This document shows positions 9,169-18,609 of a DNA stretch of 64,000 nucleotides, piece after piece. The DNA lies in assembly GCA_902533625.1 (NCBI GenBank), contig CACAMI010000006.1, positions 17,664 to 81,663 of the forward strand, read 5' to 3'. The translations under genes and the position numbers were made by a program. The first letter of the stretch is position 1, and each line of letters starts with the position of its first letter. The notes beneath the pieces are model-generated. The model saw only the letters and a list, made by a program, of their open reading frames with translations. It did not search any database and had not been told where the DNA came from. Source of the DNA: an uncultured Alphaproteobacteria bacterium (GTDB taxonomy: Bacteria; Pseudomonadota; Alphaproteobacteria; Rhodobacterales; Rhodobacteraceae).

Positions 9169-9435
9169 TTAGTTATCGAATGATATTGTTGGCTCATTTA
9201 GTAAAGCCTCTGCCTCTTTTAATGCTCTTTTATCCTCTTCCGATATAGAAAAATCAGTTTCCGATATATTTATATCACTATCCCTAGGTTTTGTTACTTT
9301 GGGTGCTGACCTCTCAAAAATGGGGTCTTGAAATTTATACAATGCAAAGAATTGTTTATTATTTTCTGTTAATTGGCTGCAACTACAGATGGAAAATCCT
9401 AAAAATATTAAAGAAAATATATTAGAGAAGTTCAC
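9169..9435 (-). CDS. Small putative lipoprotein (unrecognised)
   Basis: This is an 88-residue protein from a GTG at 9433-9435. Residues 1-20 form a hydrophobic signal ending in ICSC-SQ, a plausible lipobox with Cys19 as the lipidated residue. The mature part is short, polar and acidic (many Asp, Glu and Ser in RDSDINISETDFSISEEDK) with no recognisable domain. It lies between glyA and hom on the same strand with small gaps. I do not recognise the family. The tight operon placement and signal sequence argue that it is real, but no function is proposed. Confidence 0.55.
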   Translation of the reverse strand: MNFSNIFSLIFLGFSICSCSQLTENNKQFFALYKFQDPIFERSAPKVTKPRDSDINISETDFSISEEDKRALKEAEALLNEPTISFDN

Positions 9436-9481
9436 AGTCGCACCAAGTTTCTTGGTAGTGCCATAAATAATGCAATCAATT

Positions 9482-10762
9482 TTAATAAATGGGAAATCTT
9501 TCGCATAAATCTACAACGCCTTTTTTGACCCTTTCTTCAGTATCTTGGTTGTTGCTCTCACCATTCTCGGCCAGACCTTTTAAAACCTCAATAATAAAAT
9601 TTCCAACCTGTTGAAATTCTTCATTCATAAAGCCTCGTGTAGTTGCTGCCGGGCTTCCCAAACGAATTCCCGAAGTTACTGTGGGTTTTTCCGGATCATT
9701 GGGGATACTATTTTTGTTACATGTGATGTTAGCCCTTCCCAATGATTTTTCTGCATCATTTCCAGTAACTCCCATGGGCCTAAGATCAACAAGTAATACA
9801 TGGGTATCTGTCCCTCCTGTTATTATATTCAGGCCTCCATCAATTAATGTTTCTGACAAAGCTTTGGCGTTCCCTATCACATTTTTTTGGTAAATTTTGA
9901 AGTCTGGATGGAGTGCTTCCTCAAAAGCTATTGCTTTAGCGGCAATTACATGCATCAGAGGTCCACCTTGGAGACCAGGAAATATTGCTGAGTCAAATTT
10001 TTTCGCAAGATCAGCATTATTAGTTAAAATCATGCCTCCACGAGGTCCTCGTAAAGTTTTATGAGTTGTAGTCGTAACAACATCAGCAAATTTTAATGGA
10101 TTGGGGTGCTCTCCTGCAGCAACCAAACCAGCAAAATGAGCCATATCAACATGAAGAATCGCATTTATTTTGTCCGCAATTTTTCTAAAGGCTTCAAAAT
10201 TTATTTGCCTTGGTACTGCCGAGCCTCCTGCAATTATTATTTTTGGCGAATGCTCTAATGCTAGTTTTTCAACTTGTTCATAGTCAATTAAATGAGTATC
10301 TTCTTTTACACCGTAGTGGATTGCATTAAACCACTTTCCAGATTGATTTGGCTTAGCGCCGTGGGTCAAATGTCCTCCACTTGATAGATCCATAGCTAAG
10401 AATGTATCTCCAGGTTTCATTATTGACATAAAGACAGCTTGATTTGCCTGACTTCCTGAATGGGGTTGGACATTTGCAAAGGAGCACGAAAATAATTTTT
10501 TAGCTCTTTCAACGGCAAGTTCTTCAGCGATATCAACATAACTGCAGCCCCCGTAGTATCTTCTACCAGCATAACCCTCAGCATATTTATTTGTCATCAC
10601 TGACCCTTGGACTTCTAAAACGGCTTTCGAAACAATGTTTTCAGAAGCTATTAACTCAATCTCATTTCTTTGCCGGCTCAGCTCTCCTTCGATGGAATTA
10701 AATAGATTTGGATCAGTTTCATAAACGCTATTACTAAAAAAACCGGATTTTACATCTTTCAT
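9482..10762 (-). CDS. glyA: Serine hydroxymethyltransferase
   Basis: This fold-type I PLP enzyme is 426 residues from the ATG at 10760-10762. An in-frame TTG at 10774 would add four residues but would absorb the GGAGAG ribosome site, so the ATG is chosen. The PLP lysine is in [14 protein letters not shown] (about residue 235). Other signatures are [25 protein letters not shown] and [12 protein letters not shown]. It interconverts serine plus tetrahydrofolate with glycine plus 5,10-methylene-tetrahydrofolate, the main one-carbon source. It appears to be the first gene of a run with the lipoprotein gene, hom and recJ. A perfect 12-bp palindrome lies in its promoter region. Confidence 0.97.
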   Translation of the reverse strand: MKDVKSGFFSNSVYETDPNLFNSIEGELSRQRNEIELIASENIVSKAVLEVQGSVMTNKYAEGYAGRRYYGGCSYVDIAEELAVERAKKLFSCSFANVQPHSGSQANQAVFMSIMKPGDTFLAMDLSSGGHLTHGAKPNQSGKWFNAIHYGVKEDTHLIDYEQVEKLALEHSPKIIIAGGSAVPRQINFEAFRKIADKINAILHVDMAHFAGLVAAGEHPNPLKFADVVTTTTHKTLRGPRGGMILTNNADLAKKFDSAIFPGLQGGPLMHVIAAKAIAFEEALHPDFKIYQKNVIGNAKALSETLIDGGLNIITGGTDTHVLLVDLRPMGVTGNDAEKSLGRANITCNKNSIPNDPEKPTVTSGIRLGSPAATTRGFMNEEFQQVGNFIIEVLKGLAENGESNNQDTEERVKKGVVDLCERFPIY

Positions 10763-10784
10763 TTTTCTCTCCAAAATATCTTTA

Positions 10785-10813
10785 ATTATATCTGTTTAAA
10801 CAGGTTTTCTATA
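10785..10813 (-). promoter_or_regulatory. Candidate glyA promoter with a 12-bp palindrome in the spacer
   Basis: On the minus strand a TATAAT -10 is formed by plus-strand 10785-10790. Just upstream is the perfect palindrome CTGTTTAAACAG (10792-10803), in the -10/-35 spacer. A weak -35 candidate (TATAGA) falls at 10808-10813. The leader to the glyA ATG would be short. A palindrome here is a classic repressor position, but the regulator is unknown. Confidence 0.4.
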
Positions 10814-10917
10814 AATAAATACTTTTCACTGGTTAACAAGGCTAATAGACTATACATGGTAAATTTTAAAGTAAAATAAAAACATTTGTGTATGTTAAGT
10901 CTTTTTAGGCGGATCCG

Positions 10918-11685
10918 ATGAAAAAACAAAAAATATCATTTTTGTCTTCAGAAAGTAAAAAGAAGGATATTATCAAGCTAAATCACTTGAAGAAAATATA
11001 CGGTGACTTCAGTATTGATGAATGTGACGTTATTGTTGCTCTTGGTGGAGATGGACATATGCTGAATGCTCTTCATATTGCTAAATCTGTTAATAAACCA
11101 GTTTATGGGATGAACCAAGGTACTATAGGTTTTTTGATGAATACATTTTCTAGTGAATTTCTCTTGGAAAGGATTAATAGCTCAGAAGAGACTATAATTC
11201 ACCCATTGCGTATGGAAGCAATTACTGAAGATGGATCTGCCAAAGAAGCGTTGGCGATAAATGAAGTCTCTTTATTGAGATCGGGGCCTCAAGCTGCTAA
11301 GTTAAAGGTTTCCATTGATGATAAGGTAAGGTTAAGTGAACTGATATGTGATGGAGCTCTAGTGTCTACATCTGCAGGATCAACAGCATATAATTATTCA
11401 GCCCATGGACCAATACTACCAATAAATTCTGATGTATTGGCTTTAACAGCTATGTCTGCTTATAGGCCTCGGAGATGGAGAGGTGCTTTACTGGCAAGTG
11501 AAGCAAAGATTTCATTTGAAACAATTAACTATGAAAAACGCCCAGTTTCTGCAATGGCAGATACATTAGAGGTAAAAAATGTCATTACAGTTCATGTTTC
11601 CAGCTACAAAAAAGTATCTTATCATCTGTTATTTGATCCTGGGCATGGATTAGAAGAACGACTGCTTCAGGAACAGTTTTTTTAG
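10918..11685 (+). CDS. nadK: NAD kinase
   Basis: This is a 255-residue ATP-NAD kinase with the hallmark GGDG motif at residues 43-46 (ALGGDGHMLNA). NE in AINEVSLLRSG is conserved, as is the glycine-rich STSAGSTAYNYSAHGPI near residue 165. It phosphorylates NAD to NADP in the cytoplasm. It is somewhat short compared with the ~290 residues of enteric NadK, as is usual for alphaproteobacteria. The ATG follows GGCGGATCCG. The gene is divergent from glyA and followed after a short gap by a PerM-type membrane protein. Confidence 0.95.
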   Translation: MKKQKISFLSSESKKKDIIKLNHLKKIYGDFSIDECDVIVALGGDGHMLNALHIAKSVNKPVYGMNQGTIGFLMNTFSSEFLLERINSSEETIIHPLRMEAITEDGSAKEALAINEVSLLRSGPQAAKLKVSIDDKVRLSELICDGALVSTSAGSTAYNYSAHGPILPINSDVLALTAMSAYRPRRWRGALLASEAKISFETINYEKRPVSAMADTLEVKNVITVHVSSYKKVSYHLLFDPGHGLEERLLQEQFF

Positions 11686-11710
11686 AGTAAATTTGGTTGG
11701 GAAGAAAATT

Positions 11711-12754
11711 ATGAGATCAATCTTAAAAGAGAATGTTTTTTGGGTCTTAATTTGTATGACTTTGGGGGCGTTTTTATTATGGAATATATCTGATATTCTT
11801 GCCCCATTTATTTTAGGAGGAATTCTCGCATACTTGCTTGATCCAATGGCAGATAAAATGGAGTCGTTTGGTGTGCCTCGATTGCTTACCGCTTTAACTG
11901 TAAGCTTATTTGCATTATTTGTTTTGTTGACTGCTGCAATATTAGTTATTCCTATTATTTTTGATCAAATTAATCAGATAATCGGATTTATTCCCTATAT
12001 CACTAATGAAATTTATTTAGTGATGCAAAAGGGTTTTAAGGTACTAAATTTAGGGGAAGTGGAAGATATTGATTTGGTGAATCTAAGTAAGAATTTAAAT
12101 GAAGTTTCACCTATATTTGCTAAATCAATATTTAATTCATCATTTGCAATATTAGATTTTATATTCTTATTAATGGTTACTCCTATTGTCGCTATATACC
12201 TTTTGGTGGATTGGGATAAAATAATTAAGGAAGTAGAAAAGGTTATACCAAGACGTTGGGAGCCCACTATTTCCCAAATTGTTATTGAAATGCATAAAAC
12301 TGTAGCATCATTTCTTAGAGGTCAGTTTAGTGTTTGCATAATTTTAGCTATATTTTACGCCACATCTTTGACTGCCTTGGGTTTAGAATACGGTTTATTA
12401 GTAGGCTTATTTTCGGGGCTAATTTCCTTTATACCCTTAATTGGTGCAATTCTTGGTGGTTTGGTAGCTTTGGTGGTTTCTCTGGCTCAATTTTGGCAAA
12501 CCCCAGAATGGGTTGGTGTAGTTTTAATTATTTTTCTTTTCGGACAAGTTCTGGAAGGCAACCTTTTAACTCCTAGGTTAGTTGGAAAATCTGTTAAGCT
12601 TCACCCTTTATGGATAATTTTCAGTGTTACTTGCTTCGGATCTTTAATGGGTTGGGTTGGTGTAATTTTAGCTGTCCCATCCGCAGCTTGTATAGCTGTT
12701 TTAGTTCGATTCTCTTTAAAGATTTATTTCGAAACTGACTTTTATAAATCTTAA
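11711..12754 (+). CDS. PerM / AI-2E transporter family membrane protein
   Basis: This AI-2E exporter-superfamily protein is 347 residues from the ATG at 11711; a TTG at 11693 in frame would add six. It has about eight hydrophobic segments: two near residues 10-60, one around 60-85, one near 150 before YLLVDWDKI, and a C-terminal cluster from ILAIFYATSLTALGLEYG onward. The conserved PRLVGKSVKLHPLWIIFSV motif lies near the C-terminus. Members act as exporters or ion/proton antiporters, and substrates are known for few. In alphaproteobacteria this gene commonly precedes hdaA and ppk, as here. No specific substrate is inferred. Confidence 0.8.
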   Translation: MRSILKENVFWVLICMTLGAFLLWNISDILAPFILGGILAYLLDPMADKMESFGVPRLLTALTVSLFALFVLLTAAILVIPIIFDQINQIIGFIPYITNEIYLVMQKGFKVLNLGEVEDIDLVNLSKNLNEVSPIFAKSIFNSSFAILDFIFLLMVTPIVAIYLLVDWDKIIKEVEKVIPRRWEPTISQIVIEMHKTVASFLRGQFSVCIILAIFYATSLTALGLEYGLLVGLFSGLISFIPLIGAILGGLVALVVSLAQFWQTPEWVGVVLIIFLFGQVLEGNLLTPRLVGKSVKLHPLWIIFSVTCFGSLMGWVGVILAVPSAACIAVLVRFSLKIYFETDFYKS

Positions 12755-12772
12755 TCAATTTAAGGATCTAAA

Positions 12773-13465
12773 TTGAATTCTGAACAATTAGTTTTTAATC
12801 TTGGCGAGAAGAAAATGATGGGCAGGGATCAGTTTTTTAGATCCCAGTCGAATGAACTAGCACTTAGCATTATAGAAAATTATCCGAAGTGGCCTAAAAA
12901 CAGGTTAGTTTTAGTGGGGCCAAAGGGATGTGGCAAAACTCATATATCATCAATATTTTCGAACGAACTGGATGGGGTTATGTGTTCTGCTGTGGATTTT
13001 AAACTACAAAAAATACAGAATTTAAATAATAATGTAACAGTAATTCTTGAGGATTTAGATCAGTTAGAAAATTTGGATGATGAAGCGGCTAGAATTGTTG
13101 AGGAAGAAATTTTCCACTTACTAGTGAAATTTGAAAATAATAATTTTAGAATATTAGTTACTGGATGCAATAGCCCTTCTCTCTGGCGAATAAATTTACC
13201 AGATTTAAGCTCACGTTTGAAGACATTTCCTGTAGCAAGGATTGATAATCCGGATGACAAACTTTTCTTGAACCTCATTTTAAAATTTTTTTCTGAAAAG
13301 CAACTAAATGCTAGTTCGTCTGTGATAAATTTTATCGCCCCACGTATAGAGCGAACCTATTTATCAGCCAGGAACTTTGTTGAAGAAGTTGATGCTAAGG
13401 CATTAAAAGATAAGCGTGAACTTACTTTGGCTTTGGTTAAAAGTGTGCTAGGAGAATCTGATTAA
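12773..13465 (+). CDS. hdaA: DnaA-like regulatory ATPase HdaA (replication control)
   Basis: This is a 230-residue DnaA-related AAA+ protein lacking the DNA-binding domain IV. Residues 5-10 (QLVFNL) match the beta-clamp-binding hexapeptide seen at the N-terminus of Hda proteins. Walker A is GPKGCGKT at 49-56 and Walker B is VILEDLD at 90-96. Hda/HdaA bound to the sliding clamp stimulates ATP hydrolysis by DnaA and prevents re-initiation. The perM-hdaA-ppk order agrees with the assignment. The start is a TTG at 12773 with AAGGA about 7 bases upstream; no better ATG exists without losing the clamp motif. Confidence 0.88.
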   Translation: MNSEQLVFNLGEKKMMGRDQFFRSQSNELALSIIENYPKWPKNRLVLVGPKGCGKTHISSIFSNELDGVMCSAVDFKLQKIQNLNNNVTVILEDLDQLENLDDEAARIVEEEIFHLLVKFENNNFRILVTGCNSPSLWRINLPDLSSRLKTFPVARIDNPDDKLFLNLILKFFSEKQLNASSSVINFIAPRIERTYLSARNFVEEVDAKALKDKRELTLALVKSVLGESD

Positions 13466-13518
13466 TTGTAAGCAAAAAATTTTAGTGTCTTTAGATAATT
13501 TTAATAAGCGATTTGAGA

Positions 13519-15696
13519 ATGGATAGTATTGCGGACTTTTTGACAAAAAACTATTCTGTATCTCCTTCAAATACAAGGATCTCCTTAAAATCTAAGAACA
13601 GATTCTTTAATCGAGAATTGTCCTGGATATCATTTAACTGGAGAGTATTACAGGAGGCAGAAAATGAAAATGTACCCTTAATGGAGAGGGTAAAATTTTT
13701 ATCCATTTCAGCAAGTAATTTAGATGAATTTTATACTGTTAGAGTTGCTGGAATAAAGGAAATGGTTAGGAAGAGAATAAAAATTCAAAGTGATGATGGC
13801 CTTTCGCCCCTAGAGCAATTAAGAGAAATTAATTACCAGGCTAAGGAGTTAATTAGTCATCAGCAGGTAGTTTGGAAGAGTTTGGTAGCTGAGCTTAGAA
13901 AGGAAGGAATAGGTTTTTTAGCCATAGATGAGCTCACTAAGAAAGACGTTAGATTCTTGGAAGAGAAATTCTTGAAAGATATTTTTCCTGTTTTGTCACC
14001 AATGGCAATAGATCCGGCACATCCTTTTCCATTTATTGCTTCAGGTGGTTTCGCTCTTGCACTTTCGCTTAAAGGCGAAAATTCTGATGAGCGCTTAGAT
14101 ATTATATTGCCCGTTCCTGCCCAGATAGATAGGTTTCATAGGTTGGAAGAGAATAAAGTTGATAGGTATAGATTTATTCTTATGGAAGACATACTTAGCT
14201 TATTCATAAAAAATATTTTTCCTGGGTATAAATTAAGCGGTAAATTTAGCTTTAGACTATTAAGAGATAGCGATCTAGAAGTAGAAGAAGAAGCTGAGGA
14301 TCTTGTAAGGGAATTTGAAACAGCACTAAAGCGGCGACGTAGAGGTGAAGTGATTAGAATGAAGGTATCTTCAGAATTTCCTGTGGAGCTCCTTGAGTTG
14401 GTTTCTTCATCTATTGGTGTTTCCAAGCACGAGATAGTAACGGTGGATGGCTTGGTTGGAATGACGGATTTACATGATCTGCAAATTTCAGAACGTTCAG
14501 ATTTAATTTGGCCAGAGTTTAAGCCTAGGCTGCCGGAAAGAGTTGAAGATTATGACGGTGACATTTTTTCAGCAATTAAGAAAAAAGACATGCTATTGCA
14601 TCACCCATACGAGACCTTTGAAACCGTAATTAACTTCATAGAGCAAGCAGCATCTGATCCAAATGTTTTGGCAATAAAACAAACACTTTACCGAACAAGC
14701 TGGGATAGTCCTGTAGTGAAGGCTCTTTGCGAAGCTGCAGAAAATGGAAAATATGTTACCGCATTGGTAGAATTGAAGGCAAGATTTGATGAGGCTACGA
14801 ATATTCGACAATCTAGGGCGCTGGAGAGGGCAGGAGCTCAAGTAGTTTACGGTTTTATTGATTGGAAAACGCATGCAAAAGTTTCTACTGTTGTTAGGAG
14901 AGAAGGTCAAAATTTAGTCACTTACACGCACATTGGGACCGGAAATTACCACCCTGTAAATGCAAAGATTTATACTGACTTAAGTTTATTTACATGTGAT
15001 GAAGCGTTAGGTAGTGATGCCAATAAAGTATTTAATTATGTATCTGGTTATGCTCCACCTTTAGAGTTAGAAAATTTGAGAGTCTCTCCGCTAAACTTAA
15101 AATCAACCTTAATTGAAAATATAAGAAATGAAATCAAGCATAAGAGGGCTGGTAAACCTGGGGTTATATGGGCAAAACTAAACTCTCTAATCGAACCAGA
15201 TATCATTGATTGCCTTTATGAGGCTAGTAATGCAGGAGTGCAAATAAACCTAATAGTTAGAGGAATTTGTGGATTGAGACCTGGTATCAAAGATTTATCT
15301 GAGAACATAAGAATTAAATCGATAATTGGAAGATTCTTAGAGCATTCTAGGATTGCTTGTTTTGGAAATGGCTACGGTCTTCCTTCTAAAGAAGCAAAGG
15401 TTTATATTTCTTCTGCTGATTGGATGAGCAGAAACCTTACCAGAAGAGTAGAAACATTAGTTGAAATTAAGAATAAAACTGTGCATGCACAGATTGTGGA
15501 TCAAATTATGGCAGCTAATTTAGCAGATACTGAACAAAGTTGGGTTTTAGATTCTGAAGGTATCTATCACCGCGGTACCTCTCCAGATACCAAGGATAAA
15601 TTTAACTGTCATGAATTTTTTATGAAAAATCCATCAATGTCTGGTCGAGGTAAAACAGGTGGAAATGATGTGCCTAAATTAAAAAATCTAATTTAA
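13519..15696 (+). CDS. ppk: Polyphosphate kinase 1
   Basis: This PPK1 is 725 residues from the ATG at 13519; a TTG at 13513 would add two. The N-terminal domain has RFFNRELSWISFNWRVL and SASNLDEFYTVRVAG. The catalytic phospholipase D-like domains carry the autophosphorylated His in DWKTHAKVSTV (about residue 452) and the second conserved His in YTHIGTGNYHP (about 471). KQTLYRTSWDSPVV and ELKARFDEATNI are further signatures. It polymerises the ATP gamma-phosphate into polyphosphate. The exopolyphosphatase gene follows by 21 bp, so synthesis and breakdown are likely co-transcribed. Confidence 0.96.
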   Translation: MDSIADFLTKNYSVSPSNTRISLKSKNRFFNRELSWISFNWRVLQEAENENVPLMERVKFLSISASNLDEFYTVRVAGIKEMVRKRIKIQSDDGLSPLEQLREINYQAKELISHQQVVWKSLVAELRKEGIGFLAIDELTKKDVRFLEEKFLKDIFPVLSPMAIDPAHPFPFIASGGFALALSLKGENSDERLDIILPVPAQIDRFHRLEENKVDRYRFILMEDILSLFIKNIFPGYKLSGKFSFRLLRDSDLEVEEEAEDLVREFETALKRRRRGEVIRMKVSSEFPVELLELVSSSIGVSKHEIVTVDGLVGMTDLHDLQISERSDLIWPEFKPRLPERVEDYDGDIFSAIKKKDMLLHHPYETFETVINFIEQAASDPNVLAIKQTLYRTSWDSPVVKALCEAAENGKYVTALVELKARFDEATNIRQSRALERAGAQVVYGFIDWKTHAKVSTVVRREGQNLVTYTHIGTGNYHPVNAKIYTDLSLFTCDEALGSDANKVFNYVSGYAPPLELENLRVSPLNLKSTLIENIRNEIKHKRAGKPGVIWAKLNSLIEPDIIDCLYEASNAGVQINLIVRGICGLRPGIKDLSENIRIKSIIGRFLEHSRIACFGNGYGLPSKEAKVYISSADWMSRNLTRRVETLVEIKNKTVHAQIVDQIMAANLADTEQSWVLDSEGIYHRGTSPDTKDKFNCHEFFMKNPSMSGRGKTGGNDVPKLKNLI

Positions 15697-15717
15697 TAAA
15701 ATCCTAATTATCTAAAA

Positions 15718-17214
15718 ATGCTGATATCAAACCAAAAGTTTAGCCGAACAGAAACATTTAAAACAGCAATAATTGATATTGGCTCAAATTCTGTAAGGAT
15801 AGTCATTTTAAAAGGTCTCAAGCGATCTCCAGAATATTTTTATAACGAAAAAGTTATATGCAAGTTGGGGTTTGGAGTGAAGGCAAAGGGATTTCTGAAC
15901 CCAGAAGGAATTTCGCTAGCTTTTAAGACACTTGCAAGATTTTCCTTACTCATATCAAAAATGAAAGTTGATATGACTATTGGTGTTGCGACGGCAGCTG
16001 TCAGAGAGGCTAAAGATGGTCAAGAATTTTTGGGAAAAGTGAGTAAGGAAACAGGAATTCCATTTAGAGTTTTGTCAGGTCTGCAAGAAGCAAAATATTC
16101 TGCTAAGGGTGTTTTGTTTGGTTGGCCAAAAGCTAATGGACTTGTTTGTGATATTGGGGGACTTTCTGTGGAGTTTTGTGAAGTATTAAAAGGAGAAATC
16201 CTTAGTGCTCAATCTGTTAATCTTGGTCCATTAGCCTTTGCAAACGAAAAAGAAATGGAAGGGCAGAAAAGATCATTTAAGCACAGTTTTAAAAACATAA
16301 ACAGTAAACTGACCAGAAAAAATAAGAGCGTGTTTTTAGTAGGAGGTGCCTGGAGAGCTCTAGCTAAGGTGGATATGGAGTTGAAAGGCTATCCATTAAA
16401 AATTCTTCATGAATACCGAATGCGATCTAAAGAGATGGAGGAGACTGCATCTTGGTGTCTTTCCCAATCTGAAGTTGAAATCATCAAGAGGACAGGATTA
16501 TCTAAAGCTAGAGTGTCTTCTATCAAACATGCTTGCCGAGTAATACTAGATTTAATCATAATTTTAAAGCCAGATAAATTTTTTGTTTCTTCATATGGTT
16601 TAAGGGAAGGGCTATTTTTTGAAAAATTGGACAAATGTGTGAAGGTTCAAGACCCTTTAATCGAAGTCTCTTTAGATTATGAAAAAAGCTCAGCGCGGTT
16701 CCCTGGTTTTGGAGTAGAACTCTATGATTGGGTATTACCAATTTTTTCAAAATTAACCAAGCTGGAGCAGAAGGTAATTCTATCTGCTTGCTTATTGCAT
16801 GATACTATTTGGTTTGCTCACCCAGATTACAGATCGGAATTATGTGTGGAAACTATAACGCGAGCAAATATGGTAGGAATTGATCATAGTGGGCGACTTT
16901 TTTTAGGGCTAGCCTTAGCTTTTCGTTATAAGGGCGGAACTCAAATTTCTGAACTTCCGACTTTTAGAATTTTACGTAAGAGAGATAAGGAAAAAGCAAT
17001 TATACTTGGCAAGGCAATGCGATTAGGCGCTTTACTTTCTGGATCTGCTCTAGGCGGCTTAACAAAAGCCAAGCTTAGTGTCTCTTCTAAGGAACTTGTT
17101 TTAATGATTGATGAAGATGCTAAGGCATTGGCAGGTGGGATAGTGAAAAAAAGACTAGTGTCTTTAGGGGATGCATTGAATTTAAAGGCAAAACTAGTTA
17201 TTGAGAATGTGTGA
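15718..17214 (+). CDS. ppx: Exopolyphosphatase / guanosine pentaphosphate phosphohydrolase family
   Basis: This is a 498-residue Ppx/GppA protein. The first actin-like phosphate loop is IIDIGSNSVR at residues 18-27; the second, CDIGGLSVEF, is near residue 143. Domain III (from about residue 330) is HD-like, with LLHDTIWF resembling the HD motif. The enzyme releases phosphate from the ends of polyphosphate chains; some members instead hydrolyse pppGpp. Directly following ppk, polyphosphate turnover is the likely function. The start ATG at 15718 lies 21 bp after ppk. Confidence 0.92.
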   Translation: MLISNQKFSRTETFKTAIIDIGSNSVRIVILKGLKRSPEYFYNEKVICKLGFGVKAKGFLNPEGISLAFKTLARFSLLISKMKVDMTIGVATAAVREAKDGQEFLGKVSKETGIPFRVLSGLQEAKYSAKGVLFGWPKANGLVCDIGGLSVEFCEVLKGEILSAQSVNLGPLAFANEKEMEGQKRSFKHSFKNINSKLTRKNKSVFLVGGAWRALAKVDMELKGYPLKILHEYRMRSKEMEETASWCLSQSEVEIIKRTGLSKARVSSIKHACRVILDLIIILKPDKFFVSSYGLREGLFFEKLDKCVKVQDPLIEVSLDYEKSSARFPGFGVELYDWVLPIFSKLTKLEQKVILSACLLHDTIWFAHPDYRSELCVETITRANMVGIDHSGRLFLGLALAFRYKGGTQISELPTFRILRKRDKEKAIILGKAMRLGALLSGSALGGLTKAKLSVSSKELVLMIDEDAKALAGGIVKKRLVSLGDALNLKAKLVIENV

Positions 17215-17257
17215 CTGACAACTTTTTAGTAAGATATTATATCACATTGGGGGTGGA

Positions 17258-18586
17258 ATGCGGCTAACAAAATATTTTTTACCTGTAGCGAAAGAAGTAC
17301 CGGCGGAAGCAAAAATTGCAAGCCATCGTTTAATGCTTCGAGCAGGAATGATTAAGCAAGCTTCGGCTGGCATATATTCATGGTTGCCACTAGGGTTTAG
17401 AGTCTTAAAGAAAATTGAAACGATTGTAGAAGAGGAACAGGTTAAGGCCGGCCATATTCCAATGCTAATGCCTACCATACAGCCAGCTGAACTATGGAAA
17501 GAAAGTGGTAGGTATGAAGATTATGGGAAAGAAATGCTCAGAATTAGAGACAGGCAGGAACGGGATTTACTATATGGGCCAACTAATGAAGAACAAATAA
17601 CAGACATTTTTAGAGCACATATTTCTTCATATAAGGAACTACCTAAGACACTATTCCATATTCAATGGAAATTTAGAGATGAGATGCGACCGAGATTTGG
17701 AATTATGCGGGGTAGAGAGTTTTACATGAAAGATGGTTACTCGTTTGACATTGATAAGGATAGTGCAATTCACTCCTATAATAGACATTTGGTTAGTTAT
17801 CTTAAGACGTATGAAAGATTAGGGTTAAAGGCAATTCCAATGAGAGCGGACACCGGCCCGATAGGGGGAGATTATAGTCATGAATTTCTTGTTTTGGCTG
17901 AAACAGGCGAAAGCAATGTATTTTATGACCGGACGGTTGCTGAGTTGTCATTGGGCGCAGAAGATATTAACTATGAAGATCCAGAGAGCATACAGGGAAT
18001 TGTCAATCAATTTACCAAATATTATGCCCGTACCGAGGAGACACATGACAAGAAAATGTTTGAGGACCTAAATGTTGATTTGAGACAGGCTGGTAAAGGA
18101 ATAGAAGTTGGACAAATTTTTTACTTTGGTACTAAATATTCTAAAACTATGAATGCTAGAGTTAATTTGCCTGATGGTTCTAAAGTGCCTGTTGAGATGG
18201 GAAGCCATGGTATAGGTGTGTCTAGGCTGGTGGGAGCAATAATAGAAGCAAACCATGATGAGAAGGGAATAGTATGGCCTTTATCGGTAGCTCCCTTTAA
18301 GATAGGAATAGTGAACGTGAAGCAATCTGACAAAGAAACAAGTGATTTTTGTGAAAAGCTTTATACAGCTATAAACAATATGGGCTTAGAAGTCCTGTAT
18401 GACGATAGGGAAGAAAGGGCGGGTATAAAGTTCAATACTATGGATCTAATCGGTGTTCCATGGCGCATAACAGTCGGACCTAGAGGTGTAGAGGTTGGTA
18501 AGGTTGAGCTAACTAGCCGAAAATCTAGTGAGAGTGTAGAGTACAGTTTGGAACAAGTATTAAATAGGTTGCAGTCTCTGGACTAA
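17258..18586 (+). CDS. proS: Prolyl-tRNA synthetase (short alphaproteobacterial form)
   Basis: This class II synthetase of 442 residues carries the motif 2 region [18 protein letters not shown] and motif 3 [20 protein letters not shown] and an anticodon-binding C-terminal domain (from [11 protein letters not shown]) are also present. The ~570-residue enteric type has an editing insertion between motifs 2 and 3; here motif 3 follows without room for it, the form typical of alphaproteobacteria. Misacylated Ala-tRNA-Pro would need a free-standing editing factor elsewhere. The ATG at 17258 follows a GGGGGTGG ribosome site. lolC follows by 23 bp. Confidence 0.96.
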   Translation: MRLTKYFLPVAKEVPAEAKIASHRLMLRAGMIKQASAGIYSWLPLGFRVLKKIETIVEEEQVKAGHIPMLMPTIQPAELWKESGRYEDYGKEMLRIRDRQERDLLYGPTNEEQITDIFRAHISSYKELPKTLFHIQWKFRDEMRPRFGIMRGREFYMKDGYSFDIDKDSAIHSYNRHLVSYLKTYERLGLKAIPMRADTGPIGGDYSHEFLVLAETGESNVFYDRTVAELSLGAEDINYEDPESIQGIVNQFTKYYARTEETHDKKMFEDLNVDLRQAGKGIEVGQIFYFGTKYSKTMNARVNLPDGSKVPVEMGSHGIGVSRLVGAIIEANHDEKGIVWPLSVAPFKIGIVNVKQSDKETSDFCEKLYTAINNMGLEVLYDDREERAGIKFNTMDLIGVPWRITVGPRGVEVGKVELTSRKSSESVEYSLEQVLNRLQSLD

Positions 18587-18609
18587 TAGCACGATTTTGG
18601 GGGTAAAAT

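Noticed and set aside
9442-9456. ACCAAG/CTTGGT hairpin between glyA and the small lipoprotein gene, as a terminator
   Set aside because: The stem is only 6 bp and no T-run follows on the minus strand. It is too weak to call a terminator.
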